Origin: Schizophyllum amplum
Lineage: Eukaryota > Basidiomycota > Agaricomycetes > Agaricales > Schizophyllaceae
Assembly: GCA_007026445.1 (NCBI GenBank)
Contig: VDMD01000055.1
Coordinates: 62,001 to 126,000, forward strand
Direction: 5' to 3'
DNA: 64,000 nucleotides
Shown here: positions 1 through 10,536 of the stretch, piece by piece
Layout: each line of letters opens with the position of its first letter
Numbering within the stretch: the stretch's first letter is position 1
The notes under the pieces: model-generated
Database searches by the model: none
Told to the model about the DNA's origin: nothing
The model's input: the letters and a program-made list of their open reading frames with translations, nothing else
Made by a program: the position numbers and the translations under genes

Positions 1-1041
1 CGCCATTGCCGCCCTGCGGGAACAGGACAAGAAGAAACCCGCGAAGAAAGAGCTGTCCGTGCCTCTCGGACCTCTGATGCCTTTCCGCGCCCTCAAAACT
101 CTTCACTTCGAGGTGTCTGCGAAGCTCAAATTCAAAGCGAGCGACGTTCCCGCTGATGTTTTTCCCGTCCTGGAACACCTCACGTTCACATCATGCCATA
201 CGACGGTGCTCAAGCTATTCGCGCTGTTCGAGCTGCCCCGCCTACACCACCTCGCCCTCCATGGCCGTGCCCAAACCGGTCAAGACGCCGGCGATTTCCT
301 CGAACGCCACGGCCCTAAACTCGAAGTGCTCGATGTCGCGTTCTTTCCCACCGAAAGTGTTTTTGAGCTATGCACAACGTTGCAGACACTTTTCATTCGC
401 GAGCGAAAGCCGGTGCGTCCAGCCAATCGTTCCTGCTGGCTGTTCATTCATCATGTACCAGCCTTCTGAGTATACCGCGGGGAAATGGCGCTCGGCGACA
501 CTAAGCGCCATCCGCTTTACCCATGAGATGCCGTACGCCCACCTTAGCCCTCTATCCCCCCTCGTTTTCTTACTGACTCTCACCTTAGCGCAAAGATTCA
601 AGCTCAGCGTCCATGGGGCCCCGTTCTTGAGACCATCGATCCGGAGAACCTGCCGCAGCTCAAGGTGCTGCACATGGGCCTGTCATGGCCTACCACCGAG
701 TACGTTCTGCACTCGCGCAACGGAGATGATGAGTTCTAATTGGATGGTACTGTAGGCGCGCAATAAACAGCTGCTTCTGGATCCCTTATACTGAACTGCT
801 ACTTGAGAAGGGCATCGAAATTCGGGATCGGGCCAGTCTTCCTTGGATACCGCGGGTGATGTCACGTCTGAGCAGACGGAAAGGGAGACTTTGGAAGCCG
901 AGGAAGAAGAGTGCTGACATCGGAATGGGATCCCTGTCTGTCTTCGAGCAAGGCTACATTATCAGTATTATCGTGGAGTATCTAATGAGAGACGGGAAGC
1001 GTCAGATATATGTATCTGGTGTCTCGATTTCCGGCTCGACC
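1..1041 (+). CDS. F-box/LRR-like protein, 5' truncated by the window edge
   Basis: An open frame enters from base 2 and runs to about 412 with leucine-rich, repeat-like segments (FPVLEHLTF, LPRLHHLAL, KLEVLDVAFF, TLQTLFI). These are typical of the C-terminal half of agaricomycete F-box proteins, which recruit substrates to SCF ubiquitin ligases; the F-box itself would lie upstream of the window. After an intron starting near 413 (acceptor near 588-607) the frame resumes as LPQLKVLHMGLSWPTTEY and reaches a stop at 737-739. A further open stretch, about 755-1041, begins with a segment (LLLEKGIEIRDRASL) that resembles the usual end of such proteins, so a last intron near 735-755 is possible. The family is judged from pattern only, and the exact 3' end (739 or 1041) is uncertain. 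Confidence 0.5.
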
Positions 1042-1183
1042 TGACTCCAAGTTTGAACTTAGCCGGAAAAGCGAACATTGTTGCACGTGATCCGGCTAAA
1101 GCCGGACGGCCAAACACGGGCCGAGCGACCGGTCACGTTGCTTGCCAATGCTCCTGCTTCCCTGCTTCCTCGTATCATCCTTC

Positions 1184-2306
1184 ATGAGTGATCCGGCTCA
1201 AAAGAACGTCCCCCGAAGCGAGCTCGGCCTGATGATTATGACGATGCGCCCGTCGTTCGTTCCGACAAGCTATGGCTCGACGACGGCAATCTTGTCATCC
1301 AAGCCGAGCGCACTCAGTTTCGCGTGCACAGGAGCGTCCTATCGAGGCACTCTGTCTTCTTCCGCGACTTGAAAGATATTCCGCAACCATCGCATTCCGA
1401 TGAGGCTACCGCACGAGGGTGTCCTGTTATCGAATTACAGGACGAGGCGGAGGCGGTGGAGTTCATGCTCGACTGCATTTACGATACGTACGCGCTTTCC
1501 TTCCGTTGTACACGGACGACTTTGCTCATGATATCTCCTGACTCAGAGGGCGCGCTTTGAGGAAGCCGTCTTACAAGGAACTTCTTCTGGCTCTGCGGAT
1601 GGGACACAAGTACTTGGTCCCAGTGCTCTTCGACAACGCAGCAAAGCGCATGCATAAGGCGTTCCCAACTGAACTCACTGCATGGAACGCCGACGATGTC
1701 TACAACCACTTTGACTTACACGATGATGCTGACGGCAACTACTTTGAGCTACTGTCTGTCGCCCGAGCAGTTGGCCTTGAAACGGTCATGCCTGCACTAT
1801 GTTTACACTACCTCAACGATGCTAGCGTCGTAAGTTCTTCCCAACATATGCCGACGACATATGTTCTGACAGAACGCTAGACCTACATTGCTGTGTGTCG
1901 GGACAGACAACCAATCGACGCAAATGATGTAGTCATGCTACTCCTTGGCCGCCACCAACTTGTCTTCAAACAAACACGGTACACTCTACGATGGGCCTTG
2001 AACGAGGAGTACGGTGTTTGTGAAACACCAAAAAAGTGCGATAGGGCACGCAGCCGCGTTCGTGACGAGGCTTTTGTCCGTCTGGAGGCCAATGAGGCTG
2101 AGGTGGTGCTGGATCAAATTCATCTTTTTGCTCCTTGGACGTACGACGATATTGGGCTGTGCCGTCTCTGCAGTAAAACCGCACAAAACCTGCACACAGC
2201 TGGGAGGAAAGAACTATGGGAGGTGCTTCCTTCGATTTTCGGCCTCGGATCATGGGTGAATCTTCATGACTTCCGTATACAACAGGACGACCGAGATGAC
2301 GAATAG
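1184..2306 (+). CDS. BTB/POZ-domain protein, family copy 1 (one-base frame break near the start)
   Basis: Exons are 1184-1487, 1547-1829 and 1881-2306. The BTB core (KLWLDDGNLVIQAERTQF, then RVHRSVLSRHSVFFRDLKD) would mediate dimerisation or Cullin-3 binding. Exon 2 has the family motif LALRMGHKYLVPVLFDNA. Exon 3 carries C-x5-C (CETPKKC), about 40 residues, then CRLC and WEVLPSIFGLGSW. The first ATG (1184) and the BTB core lie in different frames; one extra C in the C run at 1210-1214 would join them as ...NVP-P-KRAR..., matching the KRAR/KRRR start of the paralogs. With that base the three exons sum to a multiple of three (337 residues). Without it, no in-frame ATG precedes the BTB core. Family membership is firm; function is unknown. 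Confidence 0.8.
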
Positions 2307-2702
2307 GCGTGCAGGTACGTTTGCTCCCCACTTATCTCTTTCGTGATATGTACTGACCTGATGCAACAATGCGTAGGATGGATTCTCCCTTACTTTCCGA
2401 GGCCCGCTGTCTTCTCGACTTTTCGATACCATTATCGCACCGCTGCCGCATGTACTGCAAGAATAAATTGAGGCGATCGCGGTGGTTTACTTAGCTTGGG
2501 TTTGGCTGACGTCTCACGCTCATGGCCCCAAGGTAGTACATGTCATCCTCAAGGTAATACATGCCATGTACATCTACCATTCGTAATATTACCGGTGCTT
2601 CATGTACGTGTATCCGACTCTACTGGTATAAATATGTGTCCGTGTCGATCGTGAGTAAAGTATTGGCGTTCCAAGAAAACATTCGAAAGCATGTCGTGTG
2701 CC
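2307..2702. other. Intergenic, convergent gene ends
   Basis: No coding signal seen. It separates the 3' ends of BTB copy 1 and the minus-strand glycosyltransferase. A short imperfect direct repeat (caaggtaRtacatg) occurs twice around 2530-2575. Confidence 0.5.
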
Positions 2703-4291
2703 TCAGAAGAAGCGTGTGCTGATGAACTCCTTCTCATCCACCAAGCGTCTGTGGACGATGTTACTGGTAAAGGACGACCACTGCGGACAAGATGAGTGAC
2801 GAAGCTTAGGGAGAAAAGCGCCACTCACCCCGTTACCAATGAACACCGCCGCCTTCCTCGCCAGCTCCATGTCCACAGCCATATTCACGTCCATTGCTCC
2901 TGATCGAACCGCAGGTCCTGCGTCGTGACGATCGTACCCCACCCATCCGCGCTCAGTGCCCGCTTGAGCTCGTCCACGAACGGGCTCACATCGTTCGTCA
3001 ATATGTACATCACATCGAGCACCCTCCGCTCGCCCTTCTCCTCCCCCACGCGCACATAGTCCTTCTTCGCGTCGCGCACCTTCTGCACGATCGCATCGAA
3101 ACTCGGGAGGCAGTGGTCGAGGTACAGCTGCACGTTCTCCGGCGTGTTCCACCCCCAGCCGCCACCCGGGCCTGCAGTAAAGCGGTCGGGAGCTCTGGGA
3201 GCAGGTTCCAGCTGTAGAACGTCGAGTTCCACGCGGCGAGGCTGAGGCACGCCTCCTTGAAGTCCCCGCGACGGACGTGCATAGCGAGAGTGCGCGCAAA
3301 GGGGTCGTGCGGACCGCCACGGGCGCGTGCACGAAAGAGCGGCGAGTTGCGAGCGACGGCGGCAGCGACGACTGGAGACGTGCCATGCAGGCGCGAGACG
3401 GGCGAGCGAATGAATTCGTCATAAAGCGTGAGGATGCGGTCACTGCCCCAGAGGAAGAGGTCGAACACCTGCGGGTATCCGTCCTCCTCGCGGTCCCCGG
3501 AGACGATCTCGATGCAGCGCTCGGGCGCGTTAAGGAGGAGCTCGCGCCACGCGCGGAAAATCGCGTCGCCGGATTCCCAGCGCATCGTGGCCTTGATCTC
3601 TTGCGTACTGATGAAGCGACGGGTGTCGTAGGGGCAGATTTCGTCGAAGTAGGTGTCGGTGACGGAGCGCGGGGCGTCGTCGTCGGAATCCCACTCGCCG
3701 CCCGCGGCGGGGCCGGCGACGAGCGCGTTGAGCGGTGTGCGCGGGGCCTCCTGAAGGTACTCGTCCTGCTGCCAGGGATAGTATGCCTTCTTCCAGACAT
3801 AGTCCTGGAAGACGTACGCGCGCTTACTCGCGTATGCGAGGTGGGCGTTCATCAAGCTGCCGATCGGGTCAGCGCGCGGAACGGGGAAGATGGTGCAGCC
3901 AGACGCACACTTCGTTGAGCGCGTTATTCCAGCCGAGCTCGTTAACCTGGCAGCTGAACTTGAGGTAGCGGCCGCTCGCGCCCTCGGGGAAGGTGAGGTT
4001 CGGGTTGTGTTGGGGAAGCGAGGCCTCGTAGGCGCGCATGTCCGCCCAATCCGGGGGGCCGCCGAGGAGTGGGGGTTCGCGTATTGGTGTTGTTCTTGGT
4101 TGTGCTATCCATCCTATCATGGCGAGAAGGAAGACGGCGGCGGCGGCACAGGCGGCCTGGAATGATCTGCGCGAATTGCGGAAGGTGCGGACATGATGTG
4201 ACGCGTAGTTTTGCACGCGCCAGAATGGTGGCGGGGCTACGTTCGTAGGCAACTGTGAGTAGCCAGAGGAGAATGGGGACAATGGGGGCAT
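2703..4291 (-). CDS. Fucosyltransferase-like type II membrane protein (two one-base frame breaks)
   Basis: Paralog of the gene at 4923-6533. Exons run 4291-3909, 3856-2829 and 2780-2703. A membrane segment (residues about 46-66, AACAAAAVFLLAMIGWIA) is followed by the conserved GWNNALNE, YVFQDYVW, MRWESG, LFLWGSDRILTL and MHVRRGDF motifs. The HxRRGDF loop is the hallmark of GDP-fucose-dependent fucosyltransferases, which act in the secretory pathway. The last exon (WSSFTSNIVHRRL) matches the partner gene. The frame breaks twice relative to the paralog: one base is missing in the C run at 3188-3190 (LLPELP then DRFTAG) and one A is missing at 2894-2895 (EQ then MDVNM). With both restored the protein would be 496 residues. 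Everything else, including splice sites, is intact, so this is either a very young pseudogene or an assembly error. Substrate is unknown. Confidence 0.75.
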
Positions 4292-4922
4292 GGGAGGAGA
4301 GGGGGAGAGGGGGAGAGGAGGAGGGGGACAAGCGGCGCTGGAGATGAAAGATCCTGCACGATCATGGCGGTGAACACAGCATCCTCGCCATCATCCCATC
4401 AACGCCCGAGGTTCCAAGGGAGTTCGATCCCACGGACTCCGCGCTCCGCGCTAAAGGCCTGGCCAATGAGAAACCTCCCTTTCTCAATCTTCTCATGCAT
4501 GCGAATGCTTAGCGCTTAGTATCAGTCTCGCTCGATGCTCATCTATAGTACTTGAAGAGTCTCAAAAGTAACCCGAAGATGCTGTCCGAGGGTAAGTATA
4601 CAGTAGGTGATTGGTAGTTCACGACGCCCGGGCGCACGAGCTCACGTTATTTGTTCACCTTTGTTTGTTCGAATATCTCGGCGCCTATCAGCATTCAAAC
4701 CCTGTGTGTCTCCATCATCTTCGCCTTGCCTCCAAGGTCATTCTAGGCCGCGTTTCCCAGGTCAGAAATGCCACGCCGGAGGTCCGTCAAGGGCAGATAA
4801 ATGGCTCGCTCTCCGCCAAGCGTCCGAGAAAGACGACGTCCGTCCTACGTCACGGGTGTCGCGAAAACGGGCCTTGAAATTTGGGCTTTAAAGCGCGCTG
4901 CCGTACCTTCTCTCGTACCACC
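4292..4922. promoter_or_regulatory. Shared upstream region of divergent glycosyltransferase genes
   Basis: About 630 bp separates the two start codons of the head-to-head pair and must hold both promoters. The plus-strand gene has a good start context (accaccATG at 4923). No specific binding site can be assigned by eye. Confidence 0.4.
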
Positions 4923-6533
4923 ATGCCCTCCCCCACCCGGCTGTCCTATGCCTACCGCCAGTTGCAGAAGCCAGGGTCCGCCTGGCGCCGCCTCCGCGTC
5001 CGGCGGCTCCTGACCGCGATCTGCGCGACGGTGCTGATCGCGGTCCCCCTCGCGCTGTACGCGCACCCGCAAACGCGCCACCTCCCCATCGGCTACCTCC
5101 AGAAATGGACTGGCAATGCGCTCCTCGGCGGACCTCCCACCTGGCGCGAACTCGATGCTTGGGAGGACGCGCTTCCGCAACACAACGTCTCCCTCCCGGT
5201 CCCCGAAGGACGCGATGGGCGCTACGTCCGCTTCACGAATCAGATCGCCTCCCTCGGGTGGAACAACGTGCTGAACGAAGTCCTCATGAACGCGCATCTT
5301 GCGTACGAGTCCGATCGTGCGTATGTCTTCCAGGACTACGTCTGGAAAACGTCCTACTACCCATGGCCATATGCACAGGCGCGCGAGTGGCCTCCCCATA
5401 CACCCCTGAATGCCCTCATCACCGGCCCCACCGCGGGCGCGCCCTGGCCGGCTGGTGACCCTGCGCCGCGCGCCGTCTCTGACCACTACTGGGATACGGT
5501 TTGCCCCCCAGCGCGCCGGCGGCGCATCCACACCCAGGACGTCAAGGAGCCCATCCGCTGGGAAGACGGCACGGTCATCTTCGAGACGTGGAAACGTCTC
5601 CTGCGTGACGCGCCCGAGAGCTGCATCGAGATCGTGCCCGCGCCGCTCGAGGTCGACGCCGTCCCGCAGACGTTCGATCTATGGCTCTGGGGGAGCGATC
5701 GCATTCTGTCATTGTGGGAGCGCTTCTCAAAGAGCCCGACGTCCCAGCTGCTGTGCACCTCGCCCGCCGTCGAGTCCGGCGTCGCGCGCAACGAGCACCT
5801 GTTCCACGTGGACGGCGTTCAGGCGGATCCGTACCCACGCATGCTCGCCATTCACATCCGGCGAGGTGACTTCATGCAGGCCTGCCTCGACCTCGCGACG
5901 TGGAACAGCACGTTCTACTCGTGGAACCTGCTCCCCTTCCTCCCGGACTCCTTCATCCCGCCGGACCCGCAGGGCGCGAAGTGGGGGTGGAACACAGAGG
6001 AGAACAAGGCGTACTATCTGCAGCGCTGCCTGCCGACCTTCGACTCCATTGTGGAGAAAGTGCAGGGCGCGCGGAAGGACTACGTCGCAGCCGGGCGCGT
6101 CGTGGGCGACGCGCGCACGCTCGACGTTATGTACATCCTGACGAACGACCGCAGTTCATTCGTGGACGAGCTGAAGCGCGCGCTGCGCGCGGTGGGCTGG
6201 AAGAAGATCGTCACAACAGCCGATCTGGAATACAACCGCGAGCAGATGGACGTGAATATGGCAATTGACATGGATATCGCGCGGAGAGCGGCGGTGTTTG
6301 TGGGTAATGGGGTGAGTTCTTGCTTCTCTGTCCTGTTCATGCCACCATCTCTGCTCTGCTTGGCATTCCGCCTACTTTGTTTGACCTCCGGCCCTTGTTG
6401 CGTCGAGCCGACATCTCTGCCCCTCTCTGTGCGATCGCTGACCGATTCCTGTCAGTGGTCATCCTTCACCAGCAACATCGTCCACCGGCGGCTCGTAGAC
6501 GGGAAGGAGCCGATCAGCATCCGGTTCTACTGA
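4923..6533 (+). CDS. Fucosyltransferase-like type II membrane protein, intact
   Basis: Two exons, 4923-6311 and 6456-6533, encode 488 residues. The order is a basic N-terminus, a membrane anchor (residues about 29-50, RLLTAICATVLIAVPLALYA), GWNNVLNEVLMNAHLAY, YVFQDYVWK, a middle domain with LWLWGSDRILSLWERF, the donor-binding loop LAIHIRRGDF, TLDVMYILTNDRSSFVDELK, and a C-terminal VFVGNG-WSSFTSNIVHRR split by the intron. HxRRGDF and the final SSFTSN block fit GDP-fucose protein O-fucosyltransferase-like families (GT65/GT68/GT23 type folds). The acceptor is unknown. The minus-strand paralog has an extra first intron at 3908-3857 that is absent here. The ATG at 4923 was chosen for its context and because it places the anchor near the N-terminus. 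Confidence 0.85.
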   Translation: MPSPTRLSYAYRQLQKPGSAWRRLRVRRLLTAICATVLIAVPLALYAHPQTRHLPIGYLQKWTGNALLGGPPTWRELDAWEDALPQHNVSLPVPEGRDGRYVRFTNQIASLGWNNVLNEVLMNAHLAYESDRAYVFQDYVWKTSYYPWPYAQAREWPPHTPLNALITGPTAGAPWPAGDPAPRAVSDHYWDTVCPPARRRRIHTQDVKEPIRWEDGTVIFETWKRLLRDAPESCIEIVPAPLEVDAVPQTFDLWLWGSDRILSLWERFSKSPTSQLLCTSPAVESGVARNEHLFHVDGVQADPYPRMLAIHIRRGDFMQACLDLATWNSTFYSWNLLPFLPDSFIPPDPQGAKWGWNTEENKAYYLQRCLPTFDSIVEKVQGARKDYVAAGRVVGDARTLDVMYILTNDRSSFVDELKRALRAVGWKKIVTTADLEYNREQMDVNMAIDMDIARRAAVFVGNGVSSCFSVLFMPPSLLCLAFRLLCLTSGPCCVEPTSLPLSVRSLTDSCQWSSFTSNIVHRRLVDGKEPISIRFY

Positions 6534-7311
6534 GCGGAACAGAACGACTAGGTCCTTCAGGCAGGCGCCGGTCGACGATTTCTTGTCACATCAGAGACGA
6601 CAATGGCCAACGCCAAGTCGCTCCTAGTGCGTGCCGAGGGACACGCACTAGGGCGCTGCCAGAGATACTAACGTAAATGCCGAGGGCGCCAGGCGCGCGA
6701 AGGACCTGGACCACCACAAACGGGTTCAGCTGTACGATAAAACAGGGAGACTCCTCCCTATGTTCCTCCGTGACGACTTACGCTAATTCCTTTTTTACCT
6801 ACTGCATCGGCAAGTGTAATCTAACTACATGGACAGTGTAACATACCTCTCGCTCATCCCGAGTGTATTTTATCTTCTCGGATAGTAAGTATCACAACGA
6901 ACAGTGTAATCTAAGCTACCTACACACGGACAATGTACCTACTAAGTTACACCGAAGCCCATTGTATCCCTTTGAGTGGCGGGACATATAGGCAGTCGTG
7001 CGTTGGGTGCAGGGACCTGTTGTTCGCGTCTTTGGGCGAGCGAGGCCTGTAAGTTCATTTTATGACACGTAGTGTATACGGCTTGCTCTACCATGCAGAA
7101 GAAATCCAGGCCTTTTGGGCATTTATATATCAGTTCAGTCACCCTGGCTGCTGTCGGGCTTGCTCTGCAGGTGCTGTGTATCATTATATGTGAAATAGTA
7201 AGGACTAGGATCAGAATGGGTTCATCTAAACCACAGGTGTATACTGATTGGCATGCTATAGGACCTAATGAGGTGGAAAGAGAGGTGCGTGCGCCTAGGC
7301 CGCCTCCCAAC
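6534..7311. other. Intergenic with a short duplicated motif
   Basis: No gene seen. A segment like gtgtaatctaa...ctac...acggacaRtgta occurs twice (about 6812-6840 and 6903-6938), an imperfect direct repeat of unknown meaning. Confidence 0.4.
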
Positions 7312-8599
7312 CTATTGACTTCGCGTCGTATATGTACATCGTAGGATGTAGAAACGGCGGGAAAGGGGGGCGGGGCAGAAGTTGGAGGGACGTCGGGCGT
7401 GAAACATCATGGTCTCGATCGAGTGGTACGATCTGCAAGTCTTTAGCGAATCGAGATGGGCAAGAAGGGACAAGCGCGAAGGTTGAACCATGTCGACATA
7501 CCATTCTATCTGGAAATCCCGAAGCTCATCCCAAGGTTTGAGCCCGAAGAATGATGGTAGCGCGTGCCAGAATTCCAGCTGCCCTTCCTCGTATACTTGT
7601 TGGGCCTTGTTCAAGCAGTGCTGGCACATGCCGATGTCGTTTCGGAGGCCCCACGGCGCCAGGACCAAGTCTCGGAAGGCCGATGCCGGCTTTTCCTGCA
7701 ATATCACGAAGACGTCCGCACAAACCTTGGAACGCGCATCGCCGCAAGTGGGGCTCGTTTTACAACGTCGACTGCCGTAGTTTTCGGCGGTCCACTTGAA
7801 GGAATATTTGGTAAGGGAATGAAGTATCTTGTCGCGCGCAAGCATCAACATGATTTTATCATGTGGCTGCCCGCCACTGGCCGCTGCAATTTCGTCCTAC
7901 ACTGGTGTCAGCATTCGAGAGCTGCATAATGTCACATAAGTGACTTACTACGCTGAAATAGTGCAGACAGAGCAAACAAAGTGGAGGCAGAAGCGTCTCG
8001 AGACCGACTTCTCGGAGGACGGACAGCAAGTTCAGAACATTGTCCTTGCCTCCGTCGATGACAAACTGTTTAAACTGTTTTTTCTTGGAGGAGCGCCATT
8101 GCGCAAGGCTGGTAGGAAGATTGTCGCGCAGAAGATATACGGCATTGGCAAAAAGCATTGGGACCAAATACTTTTGGCCTATACGCAATGCCATTCTGAG
8201 GTCCGTGAGGGGCGCCCTATCGCCCCGATGTGCGCTGAGACAGAGACTTTCCATGAGCTAACAGTCAGGCTTCAAGAGGAGAAGCAACACGCACGTATCG
8301 TAGATGCGACACAGCATATATTCCACCGATTCAACGTCGTCCTGTAATTCGATCACAGGACATCCCTCTACCGTTCCCTCTGCGCTGGTAGTGGACGACT
8401 GGGCGACGGCCTTCAAGTCGTTGAAGAACACAGACTTCTTCGACAGAATACTTCTGTGCACCCGATATTGCGTGTCCCCGGCTTGGATGACCAGATTGCC
8501 GTCGTCGAACCAGAGCTCTTCACAGCGCACTATAGGCGAGTCATCCGCCTCTATTCGGCGTCGCTTCAAGGAGCATTGTTCTGGGCCGGAAAAACTCAT
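7312..8599 (-). CDS. BTB/POZ-domain protein, family copy 2
   Basis: Exons are 8599-8295, 8234-7949 and 7896-7312. The BTB core begins ELWFDDGNLVIQAGDTQYRV and ends VEYMLCRIYDT; the first intron is phase 2 and the second phase 0, as in every other copy. Exon 2 has LRMALRIGQKYLVPMLFANA. Exon 3 has CKTSPTC (C-x5-C), 39 residues, CQHC, then WHALPSFFGLKPWDELRDF. No frame break is seen. The last stretch after QIEW may not be coding: a GTATGT donor directly follows, and in copy 1 the protein ends close to this point, so a final short intron and exon are possible. If read through, the protein has 391 residues. Function is unknown beyond probable BTB-mediated dimerisation. Confidence 0.8.
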
Positions 8600-8938
8600 G
8601 AAGGGCGATGTGACGAGGGGAACGGCAAGATCAGTCGACGCGACGCGACTGCGACCGCGTTATTTGGCTGGCTTTGGTGATCGGGCTTCGCCGAAGCACG
8701 TGTTACTTACTACCCACGAGGTCTTGAAGTTGCAGGCTCCAGCTTGGCTCCAGCCAGGCTCCAGCTCCGACACGCGTCCACTGTCCAGACGCTCAGCGGC
8801 GCCTTTGTTACAGTTCAACGTTCAAGTTGTACACAAGTTGTACACCAAAATGGCATATGAATCAGCAGCCGAACATATATTCATACGTCAACTAGCTGAG
8901 CTATGCGATGAGAACGATGGCCTCCTCCACAAGGTATA
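8600..8938. promoter_or_regulatory. Upstream region of BTB copy 2
   Basis: No gene. Two small tandem repeats are present: ggctccagc-like units around 8733-8768 and caagttgtacac twice around 8823-8847. Their role is unknown. Confidence 0.35.
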
Positions 8939-9163
8939 TCATGATGTTTCGTCTCCATCTAGAAAAGAGACGATTAGTCCAAGGGGCAGCGCATGCGTGC
9001 AGAAACGCCCCACGCACCATTCTATCTGAAAGTCTCGCAGCTCCTCCCATGGCTTGAGACCGAAAAAGGAGGACAATACTTTCCAGAACATGTCCCGACC
9101 CTCTTCGTGCAATTGTTTGGCTGTTATGGTGCACCACTTGCAGAGATCGACAGTGCCGTCCTC

Positions 9164-10127
9164 TCATTCTTCCATGACCCGGCATTGCAGGGTATCTTCC
9201 TTGACGAACACAGAAAAGCGGGCCTCACGGTACTCCGTACGCGCCTTGTCGCACATTGTGGGTCTTGAGCAGCTGTCACTCCCCTTCCAAATCCATCTAA
9301 GCGAGTATTCATCTTGCGAACGCAGGATTTTGTTGAAGGCAACCAGAAGCATGAGTCGATCTTCTGCACTTGGTAAGACTGCCGACGACCGGGAACACAC
9401 ATCGACATCGACAATATCGCAGCCGGCTGCGATCTGAGGCTATGGAGTGATCGGTATGGAATAATAATATATGGTGTAGGGCATCGGAGCAGCTCACCGC
9501 AGATCTAAAATTGACGTAGAAAAAATAGAGTGCCGGCATGACCGTTTCGAGACCGACTGCTTTGACGACAGGTAGCAGTTCAAAGTGATTGTTGTCTGCC
9601 GAAGTAGTGAATCGGCTGAACTCGACTTCTGAATATCTCTCGATTGCAGAAGGAAACTCGGCGCGCAGACGGTCGGCCGCACTGTCGAACATGACTGCAA
9701 CTAGATACTTGTGCCCCATCCGTAACGAAGTCAGAAGCTCCGGGAAGGAGGGTGGGCGAGTCAATAGTGCTCTGAGACATAGAAGCAACAGTTAACGACT
9801 GCTCACTGTATCGAGGAGTTGTCATACGCACGTATCATAGATGCAGTGAAGCATATACCAGACGTCCTCCGCCTCGTCCTGCAACTCGATGACGGGACAG
9901 CCGTCCACAAGTGCTTCTGCGGCATTCGACGGTTGCGGAAGATCCTTCATGTCGCGAAAGAAGACCGACTGTTTCGACAGAATGCCTCTGTGTACTCGAA
10001 ACTGTGTGCGCTCTGCTTGGATGACCAAGTTCCCATCGTCGTACCAGATCTTGTCGGAGCGGACGATAGGCGCGTCACCGTCCTCTGTCCTCGCTCGTTT
10101 GAAGGCTCGCGGTGCGGGGCTATCCAT
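9164..10127 (-). CDS. BTB/POZ-domain protein, family copy 3, cut short by an in-frame stop
   Basis: Exons are 10127-9832, 9771-9498 and 9433-9164. The start MDSPAPRAFKRAR precedes KIWYDDGNLVIQAERTQF; exon 2 has LTSLRMGHKYLVAVMFDSA. Exon 3 has CSRPTMC (C-x5-C) but reaches TGA at 9166-9164 after RVMEE, giving 279 residues. Beyond that stop the same frame continues with the normal family ending: CKWC, then a W-x-x-L-S-x-F-F-G-L block and WEELRDFQIEW, open to about 8939. This is a plain nonsense codon, not an indel, and it removes the CxxC/FGL-W tail. Either the copy is a pseudogene, the tail is dispensable, or the base is wrong. Confidence 0.7.
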
Positions 10128-10536
10128 GCAAGCAACGAGGGTATGGAACCGATGTTTGGAAGACGACCGAACGGGACAAGAGCGCGTTGTTTGGTCTGTG
10201 TTTGGTTGATCAGCCGCCAGCGCTGATGCGCCGTTCCCCCGGATCGACCACGTCTCATGTTCTGTACCGTTACGCAGATACTGAGCTCCGGTTTTCCTTG
10301 CACGCAAGCAGTGCATGTACAGCGTAAGTATGTACAGAAAAGTGACAGTGGGAGGGCAGAAGAGACAGGCGTATGAATGAATGTGTACCACGTAGGTATA
10401 AGCAGCAAGTCAGCCCCCAAGCTCGTACTTGTTGTACAAGAGATTCCCTGCGTACGAGTCGGGGGCAGTGTCCGCAAAGCATAGCAAGCAAGTTACCAGA
10501 TAAGTTATATTCCAAAGCCGCCCTCATGATGCTGGT
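10128..10536. other. Intergenic between BTB copy 3 and GMC gene 1
   Basis: Contains the promoter of BTB copy 3 and the 3' flank of the GMC gene. No further coding support. Confidence 0.4.

Noticed and set aside
4390..4450. tRNA-like stretch (gggagttcgatcccac)
   Set aside because: No cloverleaf could be formed; arms and acceptor do not pair.
5410..6141. 243-residue plus-strand Arg/Ser-rich frame in the glycosyltransferase
   Set aside because: Its composition is that of a GC-rich frame shift of the real coding frame.
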